From Muribaculaceae bacterium (GTDB taxonomy: Bacteria > Bacteroidota > Bacteroidia > Bacteroidales > Muribaculaceae): a stretch of 15,312 nt of DNA. The position numbers and the translations under genes are program-made. The notes under the pieces were generated by a model. The model saw nothing but the letters and a program-made list of their open reading frames with translations. It ran no database searches and had not been told where the DNA came from. Below are positions 1 through 6,585 of the stretch, piece by piece. The stretch's first letter is position 1. Each line of letters opens with the position of its first letter. Location: positions 1 to 15,312 of the forward strand of contig JAIDTS010000240.1 in the NCBI GenBank assembly GCA_029060585.1. The letters are read 5' to 3'.

Positions 1-23
1 TGCCCAAACGGCAACCTTTCTTT
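1..23 (+). terminator. Possible truncated terminator of an upstream gene
   Basis: The window opens with TGCC, a five-base loop and GGCA, followed by the T-rich tract CCTTTCTTT. This looks like the right-hand part of a rho-independent terminator whose longer stem may begin before the window. Only a 4-bp stem is visible, so the call is weak. If it is right, a rightward gene ends just outside the window. Confidence 0.3.
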
Positions 24-30
24 ATATGCC

Positions 31-102
31 CCCTACCCCCAACCCTGTAATCCCCTAATCTACTAACCCCTTAACCACTTAACCACTTAACCCCTTAACC
101 CT
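31..102. repeat. Degenerate 8-bp C-rich tandem repeat
   Basis: From 31 to 102 the sequence can be laid out as nine consecutive 8-bp units. The last four are the cleanest: TTAACCAC, TTAACCAC, TTAACCCC, TTAACCCT (71-102). Before them come CTAACCCC (63-70), CTAATCTA, GTAATCCC, CCAACCCT and CCCTACCC. The approximate consensus is YTAACCCC. C runs of 3-5 bases recur throughout, so the minus strand carries regularly spaced G runs, and 29-55 fits a four-run G-quadruplex pattern with loops of 2, 2 and 6 bases. The array ends where the terminator stem at 102 begins. No coding function is evident. Confidence 0.75.
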
Positions 103-134
103 CAACTTTCGCCCACGAAAGTTGAATTTTATTT
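102..134 (+). terminator. Rho-independent-type hairpin between the repeat array and gyrA
   Basis: The arms TCAACTTTCG (102-111) and CGAAAGTTGA (116-125) form a perfect 10-bp stem around the loop CCCA. They are followed by the T-rich stretch TTTTATTT (127-134). The orientation suits termination of rightward transcription entering from before the window. The T tract abuts the -33 element of the gyrA promoter, so the hairpin probably insulates gyrA from read-through. Confidence 0.7.
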
Positions 135-163
135 GCATATCTGAGTTTTTTTAGTTAATTTTG
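132..163 (+). promoter_or_regulatory. Bacteroidota-type promoter of gyrA
   Basis: TTTG at 132-135 and TAATTTTG at 156-163 match the Bacteroidota -33 (TTTG) and -7 (TAnnTTTG) elements exactly, with a 20-bp spacer, which is within the usual range. Transcription would start around 168-172, giving a leader of only about 25 nt before the ATG at 194. This is the best-formed promoter in the window. Confidence 0.8.
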
Positions 164-193
164 TAGGTTGAAAAGATTAGGCAAGATACTGAC

Positions 194-2698
194 ATGACTA
201 TTGACGAAGATAAGATAATTCCGGTCAATATCGAATCGGAAATGAAAAGCGCCTACATCGACTATTCGATGTCGGTCATAGTGTCGCGTGCTCTCCCTGA
301 TGTCCGCGATGGTTTCAAACCCGTCCACCGACGTGTCCTTTACGGCATGGGCGAGGTTGGCAACTATTTTTCAGGTGATACCAAGAAGTCGGCCCGTATC
401 GTGGGTGACGTGATGGGTCACTACCACCCCCACGGAGACTCGTCGATCTACAATACTATGGTGCGCCTCGCCCAGGAATGGTCGCTGCGCTATCCACTCG
501 TGTTCGGACAGGGCAACTTCGGTTCTATCGACGGCGACTCCCCTGCCGCCATGCGTTATACGGAGGTGAAGCTCTCCCGAATGGGTGAGGAAATGCTCCG
601 CGACCTTGACTCAGACACAGTAGACTTCGTCCCGAACTTCGACAACACGACGAAGGAACCGACTGTTCTGCCGGCTCGTATCCCCAACCTCCTCGTCAAT
701 GGTGCAGCCGGTATCGCCGTGGGAATGGCTACAAACATGCCACCCCACAACCTTACGGAAGCTCTCAACGCATCCCTCGCCCTGATCGACGACCCGGAGA
801 TCTCCATCGATGGACTTATGCAACATGTGACCGCTCCTGACTTCCCTACAGGAGGCGAGATTTTCGGACTCCAGGGCGTTCGCGACGCATATGAGACCGG
901 CCACGGACGAATCATACTTCGCGCAAAGGCTGAGATAGAGTCTAACGGAACTCACGACCAGATAGTCATCAGCGAGATCCCATACGGCGTCCTCAAGAAG
1001 GATATTGTAACGAGCATCGCAGACCTCGTCGAGGAGAAGAAGATCGACGGAATCGCCGACATCACCGATACCTCGGCACGCGGCAAAATTCATATCGCCA
1101 TCGACATCAAGCGTGATGCAAACGCCCGCGTGGTGCTCAACAAGCTGTATAAGATGACCCAGCTTCAGACGAGCTTCAGCGTCAACAACGTTGCACTCGT
1201 CAACGGACGTCCCCGTACACTCAACCTGAAGGAAATCCTGCAGTATTTTGTGGCACACCGCCATGAGGTGGTGATCCGCCGTACGAAATATCTGCTACGC
1301 AAGGCAGAGGAACGCGCCCATATCCTCAAGGGTCTTATGATCGCCTGCGACAACATCGACGAGGTGATCAAGATTATCCGCAATTCCCGCACAACAGAGG
1401 AGGCACGCGAGCAACTCAGCCAGAAGTTCGAGCTCGACGACGTACAGACCCGTGCCATCGTCGAGATGCGACTCCGCCAGCTCACCGGACTGGAACTTGA
1501 CAAACTGCATGCGGAATACGACGAGCTGATGAAGCAGATCAACTTCTACAATCAGATCCTCACCGACGATGCGGTCTGCCGCGACGTAATGAAACAGGAG
1601 CTAATCGAGATCCGCGACAAATACGGCGACGAACGTCGCACTAAGATAAGCAAGTACTCTCCCGACCTAAATGCAGAGGATTTCTATCCCGACGACGAGA
1701 TGATCATTACCATCTCCCATCTCGGATATATCAAACGCACCCCTCTGACTGAATTCCGCGCTCAAAACCGCGGAGGCGTAGGAGCGAAAGGAAGCAGTAC
1801 GCGCGACCAGGACTTTATCGAGCATATATATCCTGCTACCAACCACAACTCGATGCTCTTCTTCACCAACAAGGGGCGTTGCTATTGGCTCAAGGTGTAT
1901 GAAATTCCTGAATTCGCCAAAAACTCGAAAGGTCGGGCAATCCAGAACCTTCTCAATATCGATGCTGACGATGCCGTCAACGCATTCATCTGCATTAAAA
2001 ACCTCAATGATGAGGAATTCGTAAAGAAGCACAATCTCCTCTTTGCTACCCGCAACGGCGTAGTCAAGAAGACTCCCCTTGAGGCATATAGCCGCCCCCG
2101 CTCCAACGGTGTCAACGCGATTATCATACGCGAAGACGACTCCCTGCTCCAGGTAGAGCTGACCGACGGCGACACTCAGGTGATCCTCGCAAGCAAGGCC
2201 GGGTACGCTACACGCTTCAGCGAGTCTGAACTCCGTGAGATGGGACGCGTATCGACGGGCGTACGCGGCATGACGCTTCGCGGTGAGGGCGACGAGGTGG
2301 TAGGTATGGTGACCGCCAAGACAGACGACAACGAGCACAGTATTCTCGTCGTTTCAGAGAATGGCTTCGGCAAGCGGACCGATCTTGATGACTATCCCGT
2401 CAGCATGCATCGCGGTGGTAAAGGCGTAAAGACACTTAATGTCACCGACAAGACCGGAGATCTTGTCGCTATCAAGAAGGTCACTGACGCCAATGATCTA
2501 ATGATCATCAACCAGAGCGGCATCACTCTCCGTCTCCCTGTAGACACCCTCCGCCTTCAGGGCAGAAATACTCAGGGCGTGAAACTTATCGACCTCACCA
2601 AGCGAGGCGACCGCATCGCTTCGGTATGCGTGGTCGACTCCGATCCGGAAGAAGAGATCGACAGAGAGATTACCGCAGAACAAGAAAACAATCAATAA
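194..2698 (+). CDS. gyrA: DNA gyrase subunit A
   Basis: GyrA is the DNA-breaking and rejoining subunit of gyrase. With GyrB it introduces negative supercoils using ATP. The 834-residue product has the usual length and starts with the conserved membrane-independent N-terminus leading into the winged-helix core. The catalytic tyrosine is Tyr122 in AAMRYTEVKLS, preceded by Arg121. The quinolone-determining stretch HPHGDSSIYNTMV (78-90) aligns with E. coli numbering: Ser83 is kept, but residue 87 is Asn where E. coli has Asp. The C-terminal beta-pinwheel begins near 495, and its GyrA-box region reads QNRGGVGAKG (524-533), expanded relative to the E. coli QRRGGKG. A second HRGGKG element lies at 739-744. 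The protein ends in a short acidic tail. The ATG at 194 fits the family N-terminus and sits about 25 nt from the predicted transcription start. Topoisomerase IV subunit A is less likely given the canonical GyrA features and full pinwheel. Confidence 0.95.
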   Translation: MTIDEDKIIPVNIESEMKSAYIDYSMSVIVSRALPDVRDGFKPVHRRVLYGMGEVGNYFSGDTKKSARIVGDVMGHYHPHGDSSIYNTMVRLAQEWSLRYPLVFGQGNFGSIDGDSPAAMRYTEVKLSRMGEEMLRDLDSDTVDFVPNFDNTTKEPTVLPARIPNLLVNGAAGIAVGMATNMPPHNLTEALNASLALIDDPEISIDGLMQHVTAPDFPTGGEIFGLQGVRDAYETGHGRIILRAKAEIESNGTHDQIVISEIPYGVLKKDIVTSIADLVEEKKIDGIADITDTSARGKIHIAIDIKRDANARVVLNKLYKMTQLQTSFSVNNVALVNGRPRTLNLKEILQYFVAHRHEVVIRRTKYLLRKAEERAHILKGLMIACDNIDEVIKIIRNSRTTEEAREQLSQKFELDDVQTRAIVEMRLRQLTGLELDKLHAEYDELMKQINFYNQILTDDAVCRDVMKQELIEIRDKYGDERRTKISKYSPDLNAEDFYPDDEMIITISHLGYIKRTPLTEFRAQNRGGVGAKGSSTRDQDFIEHIYPATNHNSMLFFTNKGRCYWLKVYEIPEFAKNSKGRAIQNLLNIDADDAVNAFICIKNLNDEEFVKKHNLLFATRNGVVKKTPLEAYSRPRSNGVNAIIIREDDSLLQVELTDGDTQVILASKAGYATRFSESELREMGRVSTGVRGMTLRGEGDEVVGMVTAKTDDNEHSILVVSENGFGKRTDLDDYPVSMHRGGKGVKTLNVTDKTGDLVAIKKVTDANDLMIINQSGITLRLPVDTLRLQGRNTQGVKLIDLTKRGDRIASVCVVDSDPEEEIDREITAEQENNQ

Positions 2699-2716
2699 TC
2701 TAAAATACGCAACCAA

Positions 2717-3928
2717 ATGAAAAAGCTCATGACATTCGCGCTCTGCTTCGCAGCTATAGGCTCGGTGAGCGCCCAAAAAGCAAACGTGGAAGCTGCAAAG
2801 AAGCTTTCAGGTAAGCCTGAAAAGATCGAAGAGGCACGTTCTCTCATCCAGCAGGCAATGGAAAATCCCGAGACAGCCAACGACGCTCAGACATATTTTA
2901 TCGCAGGCAAGATCGAGTTCGACGCGTTCGACAAGGATCAGGGCACAAGCATGATCAATCCCGCTGCCGTGGACAAAGTCAAGATGGGACAGAACCTCCT
3001 CAACGGCTACGCAAATTATTTGAAGGCTCTTCCCCTTGCAGCAGTTCCCAACGAGAAGGGTAAGGTCGACACGAAGACCCCGAAGGCCATCGTCAACACT
3101 CTCAAGGGCCACACAAACGATTATTTCATTGCCGGTGCCGATTTCTTCAACGCTCAGAAGGTATATCCGGAAGCATATGAAAGCTTTATGATCTACGCCG
3201 ACATGCCAGAACAGGAATTCATGCAGGGTGAGAAGCTTGAGCTTCCCGACGCAGACCGAGGCACAGCGTACTTTAACGCCGGTCTCGCCGCTTACTCAGG
3301 CAACGAGATCTACAAGAGCGCCGATGCTTTCCGCAAGGCCCGCGGTGTAGGTTACGACGACAAGCAGGCCTACATCTATGAGATCGCATGCTGGCAGAAT
3401 GCCGCTCAGCGCGACTCAACAATGGAGCAGACCGCAAAGGAGAGAATCCTTGAAGTGGCAGAGGCAGGCGACAAGAAATTCGGAATAGAAGAACCGATTT
3501 TTATCAACAATATCGTCAATTTCCTCGTGACCGACGGCAAGAACGACCAGGCTGTAGCCAAAGTCAGCGAACTGATCGCATCAAATCCCGACAATGCAGG
3601 TCTTTATGGTCTCCGTGGTTTCGTATATGATCGTATGGGCAACGACGCTGAGTCTGTCAACGACTACCTCAAGGCTTCAAGTCTCGACGGAGTTGACTTC
3701 GAGACGCTCAAGAACGCTGCAAAGAAAATCTACCGCACAGGTGCCGACAAATGGAACGCCATTGAAGGAAATTCAGAAGCTGACCGTGCAGCACGCCTCG
3801 ACGTGAAGACCAACTATCTTGAAGTAGCGAAAGCTATCACCGACAAGGCAAAGGCAATGAATTCATCCGACAGCGACCTTGACTATGTGATTGAAAGCAT
3901 CGACTACACACTATCACTCGCCAACTAA
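2717..3928 (+). CDS. Secreted TPR-like repeat protein downstream of gyrA
   Basis: This is a 403-residue exported protein with no recognisable catalytic motif. Residues 1-19 form a signal peptide: Lys-Lys, a hydrophobic core, then SVSA before Gln20, a signal peptidase I-type site. There is no lipobox cysteine, so a soluble periplasmic location is likely. The mature part is helical. The clearest tetratricopeptide-like units are around 182-213 (YFNAGLAAYSGNEIYKSADA) and 294-325 (GLYGLRGFVYDRMGNDAESV), with weaker ones near 55-75 and 135-160. Such repeats usually mediate protein-protein contacts; the partner is not evident. It follows gyrA after 18 bp with no promoter or terminator in between, so the two are probably co-transcribed, and a strong terminator lies 23 bp after its stop. 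The function is unknown. Confidence 0.85.
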   Translation: MKKLMTFALCFAAIGSVSAQKANVEAAKKLSGKPEKIEEARSLIQQAMENPETANDAQTYFIAGKIEFDAFDKDQGTSMINPAAVDKVKMGQNLLNGYANYLKALPLAAVPNEKGKVDTKTPKAIVNTLKGHTNDYFIAGADFFNAQKVYPEAYESFMIYADMPEQEFMQGEKLELPDADRGTAYFNAGLAAYSGNEIYKSADAFRKARGVGYDDKQAYIYEIACWQNAAQRDSTMEQTAKERILEVAEAGDKKFGIEEPIFINNIVNFLVTDGKNDQAVAKVSELIASNPDNAGLYGLRGFVYDRMGNDAESVNDYLKASSLDGVDFETLKNAAKKIYRTGADKWNAIEGNSEADRAARLDVKTNYLEVAKAITDKAKAMNSSDSDLDYVIESIDYTLSLAN

Positions 3929-3951
3929 TTACAAGAGCATACACTGACTAC

Positions 3952-3988
3952 ATCGGCCGTAGAGGAATTCCTCTACGGCCGATTTTTT
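3952..3988 (+). terminator. Rho-independent terminator after the gyrA-TPR unit
   Basis: Positions 3952-3983 form a perfect 32-bp palindrome centred on GAATTC. It has a GC-rich stem (ATCGGCCGTAGAGG and its complement) and a T6 run at 3983-3988. It lies 23 bp after the TPR gene stop and is the strongest intrinsic terminator in the window. Confidence 0.92.
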
Positions 3989-4034
3989 ATAACAGCTAAA
4001 AAACAAAAATATTTTTATAAAAATTATACTTCGT

Positions 4035-4069
4035 TTTGCATTATATTTGAAAAAAATTAAGTAACTTTG
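4035..4069 (+). promoter_or_regulatory. Promoter of the mreB operon
   Basis: TAACTTTG at 4062-4069 is an exact -7 box (TAnnTTTG). TTTG at 4035-4038 could be the -33 box, though the 23-bp spacer is longer than ideal. A second exact -7 match, TATATTTG, lies at 4042-4049 without a clear -33 partner. Transcription from the main box would start near 4076, leaving a leader of about 100 nt before mreB. The surrounding DNA is strongly AT-rich, unlike the flanking genes. Confidence 0.65.
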
Positions 4070-4175
4070 CAACTTGAAAAGCCATTTTCGGTCAACTCTC
4101 CGCTCTCTTCTCTCCGCGCTTGGCTTCAATAATGTGAGTTTCAACAGTTTCACCCAATAAACTGAATAAAGAAAT
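4070..4175 (+). other. 5' leader of the mreB operon
   Basis: About 100 nt separate the predicted transcription start from the mreB ATG. The leader contains a small GAAAA/TTTTC hairpin (4076-4089), a pyrimidine-rich stretch (about 4094-4119), and a 9-bp tandem near-repeat, AGTTTCAAC then AGTTTCACC (4137-4154). No known riboswitch fold and no convincing small ORF were recognised. Whether the leader is regulatory is not known. Confidence 0.4.
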
Positions 4176-5195
4176 ATGGGACTTTTTTCATTGACGCAGG
4201 AAATTGCGATGGACCTCGGCACCGCCAACTCCATCATCATCCATAAAGACAAGATTGTTGTCAACCAGCCATCTGTCGTTGCTATCGACAATAAGACAGA
4301 CAAGCTTCTCGCTGTCGGCGAGGACGCGCATCAGATGGAGGGCAAGGAGCCCCCGGGCATCCGCACCATACGTCCGCTCCGCGACGGCGTCATCGCCGAC
4401 TTCAACGCAGCCGAGCAGATGATACGTGGACTCGTGAAGATGGTCAATAGCAAACGCCGCTGGTTCTCTCCCAGCCTCCGCATGGTGGTATGCATCCCTT
4501 CGGGTTCTACCGAAGTGGAGATCCGTGCGGTGCGCGACTCAAGCGAACATGCCGGAGGACGCGACGTGTTCATGATCTACGAGCCTATGGCGGCCGCACT
4601 CGGCATCGGTCTTGACGTGGAGGCACCGGAAGGCAACATGATCGTCGACATAGGCGGTGGATCCACAGAGATCGCCGTCATATCTCTCGGCGGTATCGTC
4701 AGCAACAAGAGCATCCGCGTGGCCGGCAACGACCTAACAGCCGACATTCAGGAACATATGGGTCGCGTCCACAACCTCAAGATCGGAATGCAGATGGCCG
4801 AAAGAATCAAAATCGAGGTGGGCAGCGCCCTCGCAGACCTCGAGAATCCTCCCGAACCATTTATCGTACGCGGACCTAACCGTATGACCGCTCTTCCGAT
4901 GGAAGTGGCAGTTTCCCATGAGGAGATAGCCCACAGCATCGAGAAGACGATCGCCAAGATGGAGACCGCCATCCTCGCCGCTCTCGACCAGACTCCCCCT
5001 GAGCTCTACGCAGATATCGTGCGCAACGGCATATACCTCGCAGGAGGCGGCGCTCTTCTCCGCGGACTTGACAAGAGACTGACCGATAAGTTCCACATCG
5101 AATTCAAAGTAGCGGACGATCCGTTGACTGCTGTAGCCCGTGGCACAGGCGTGGCACTCAAGAACATCAACAGATTCCGCTTCCTCATCAGATGA
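4176..5195 (+). CDS. mreB: Rod shape-determining protein MreB (bacterial actin)
   Basis: MreB is a cytoplasmic ATP-binding actin homologue. Its membrane-attached filaments guide the side-wall synthesis machinery. The 339-residue product has the full set of actin-fold motifs: phosphate-1 loop DLGTANS (13-19), connector IYEPMAAALG (134-143), phosphate-2 loop DIGGGSTEIAV (158-168) and adenosine motif LAGGGALLRGL (288-298). The first residues, MGLFSLTQEIA, could act as a short membrane-binding helix before the first strand. It is first in the operon mreB-mreC-mreD-mrdA-rodA, with its stop overlapping the mreC start by 4 bp (ATGA), which suggests translational coupling. The start follows an AT-rich leader and gives the standard N-terminus. 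Identification is secure. Confidence 0.96.
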   Translation: MGLFSLTQEIAMDLGTANSIIIHKDKIVVNQPSVVAIDNKTDKLLAVGEDAHQMEGKEPPGIRTIRPLRDGVIADFNAAEQMIRGLVKMVNSKRRWFSPSLRMVVCIPSGSTEVEIRAVRDSSEHAGGRDVFMIYEPMAAALGIGLDVEAPEGNMIVDIGGGSTEIAVISLGGIVSNKSIRVAGNDLTADIQEHMGRVHNLKIGMQMAERIKIEVGSALADLENPPEPFIVRGPNRMTALPMEVAVSHEEIAHSIEKTIAKMETAILAALDQTPPELYADIVRNGIYLAGGGALLRGLDKRLTDKFHIEFKVADDPLTAVARGTGVALKNINRFRFLIR

Positions 5196-6031
5196 GGAAC
5201 CTTCTGAACTTCATCATAAAATACAGCACATGGTTCGTATTTACGTTCTATGTGCTGATTTCATGCATCCTGCTCGTAAAGTCAAGCGACGCGCATTTTT
5301 CTGTCTATATGTCGTCGGCCAATGCAATCGGAGGTGCGATCTACCGCACATCGTCGGAAGTGACCGACTATTTCGGTCTCCTATCCGTCAACCAGCGTCT
5401 GCAGGAAAGCAATGCCAGACTGGAAAATGAGGTGTTGAATCTCAGGCATCAGCTCGCTCAATATAAGGTGCTCGCTCAAGACTCAACAGTGGATTTGCGA
5501 AACGAGCGTTTCGGCTATATAGGAGCCTCGGTGATCAACAACTCTACGAGACATCCGCGCAACCACTTCACCATCGACCGGGGCAGCTCCGACGGAGTAA
5601 TACCGGGAATGGGTGTTGTAGACCAGAGCGGTGTGGTAGGCATCGTCGACGTGACAGGAAAGAATACCTCCCGGGTGATTTCACTGCTCAACCAGAACCA
5701 GCACTTTAGCGCAAAGGTTAAGAACTCCCCCTATGTAGGAAGTTTAACATGGAGAGGCGATGACCCGTCGGTGGCATTCCTTGAGGAAGTGCCAAGACAT
5801 GCAAGGTTCCACATCGGTGACACCATCGTCACGAGCGGATTCTCGACTACATTCCCCGAAGGCATCGACATCGGCACAGTCATGGGAAAGGTGAAGACTT
5901 CAGATGATACGTTTCTCGTTCTTAAGATTCGTCTCGCCTCCAACTTCAAGACCCTCGGCACAGTTCGCGTGATAAAGGATGCGCTCAAGCAGGAACTCGA
6001 TTCCATCAATCGTATTGGATCCTATGAATGA
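5192..6031 (+). CDS. mreC: Rod shape-determining protein MreC
   Basis: MreC is a bitopic inner-membrane protein. Its periplasmic part binds and activates PBP2 in the elongasome. The 279-residue product has a short cytoplasmic N-terminus, one membrane segment (about 12-30), a coiled-coil-like helix (about 61-93, VNQRLQESNARLENEVLNLR) that would mediate dimerisation, and a double beta-barrel domain. That domain carries the family hallmarks DGVIPGMGVV (134-143), VVGIV (148-152) and VTSGFSTTFPEGIDIG (213-228). The ATG lies within the last codons of mreB (ATGA overlap), so translation is probably coupled. mreD follows after 16 bp. Confidence 0.93.
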   Translation: MRNLLNFIIKYSTWFVFTFYVLISCILLVKSSDAHFSVYMSSANAIGGAIYRTSSEVTDYFGLLSVNQRLQESNARLENEVLNLRHQLAQYKVLAQDSTVDLRNERFGYIGASVINNSTRHPRNHFTIDRGSSDGVIPGMGVVDQSGVVGIVDVTGKNTSRVISLLNQNQHFSAKVKNSPYVGSLTWRGDDPSVAFLEEVPRHARFHIGDTIVTSGFSTTFPEGIDIGTVMGKVKTSDDTFLVLKIRLASNFKTLGTVRVIKDALKQELDSINRIGSYE

Positions 6032-6047
6032 TTAATCATCGGATGAA

Positions 6048-6554
6048 ATGAATAAAAGCTTTTTCTCATACATTCTGCTGTTTGTGATTCTGGTGCTTGT
6101 CCAGGCTCTGCTGATGAACCATATAGTGCTCTTCAGCAGCGCGGTCTGCTTTATATTCATCTATTTCCTGATTAAACTTCCCATAAGCCTCTCGGCAAAC
6201 CTCGGGCTGACCCTTGGATTCCTGCTCGGACTGTCGGTCGACATGCTCTCCGACACACCCGGACTCAACGCATTATGCTGCACAGTGCTCGCATCGCTTA
6301 GACGCCCCGTCTTCTTCGCTTACGAACAGCATGACGACAAGAACCGCGACGTAATCCCGTCGATTGGCACGATGGGTTTCTTCAATTTCAGTAAATACGT
6401 CTTCAGTATGTCGGCGATCTACTGCCTGCTCGCTTTCTTTGTGGAATTCATTCAGTTCACGGATATAACCGATATTCTGATAAAGGCCGGATCAAGTACG
6501 CTCTTCACTTTTCTCGTGCTGCTGGCAATAGACTCTCTGGTATATAAAAACTAA
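6048..6554 (+). CDS. mreD: Rod shape-determining protein MreD
   Basis: MreD is a small integral membrane protein of the elongasome, associated with MreC. The 168-residue product is almost entirely hydrophobic, with about five predicted membrane segments (roughly 5-24, 29-44, 48-66, 109-132 and 147-164). It carries the characteristic MreD stretch GLSVDMLSDTPGLNAL followed by a basic RR (about 61-86). Its position between mreC and the PBP2 gene is diagnostic even though the family diverges strongly in sequence. The start at 6048 comes 16 bp after mreC and gives an N-terminal Lys just before the first membrane helix. Confidence 0.88.
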   Translation: MNKSFFSYILLFVILVLVQALLMNHIVLFSSAVCFIFIYFLIKLPISLSANLGLTLGFLLGLSVDMLSDTPGLNALCCTVLASLRRPVFFAYEQHDDKNRDVIPSIGTMGFFNFSKYVFSMSAIYCLLAFFVEFIQFTDITDILIKAGSSTLFTFLVLLAIDSLVYKN

Positions 6555-6585
6555 TCCATACGCTTATAAATTATAATTTCTCCAC

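Noticed and set aside
31..102. Possible CRISPR-like or transposon-end repeat
   Set aside because: The units are 8 bp and contiguous with no spacers, and no cas genes, transposase or terminal inverted repeats are nearby.
611..1264. 217-codon open frame on the minus strand inside gyrA
   Set aside because: It lies wholly within the strongly conserved gyrA core, and the translation has no recognisable domain. Long antisense frames are expected from this codon usage. The same applies to 1667-2338 minus, 6604-7278 minus and 7441-8100 minus.
3952..3983. Palindrome as a regulator-binding operator
   Set aside because: The GC-rich stem followed immediately by T6, just after a stop codon, is better explained as an intrinsic terminator.
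3929..4303. 124-codon minus-strand frame spanning the terminator, the mreB promoter and the mreB start
   Set aside because: It crosses a strong terminator and AT-rich promoter DNA and overlaps the conserved mreB N-terminus. The translation looks random.
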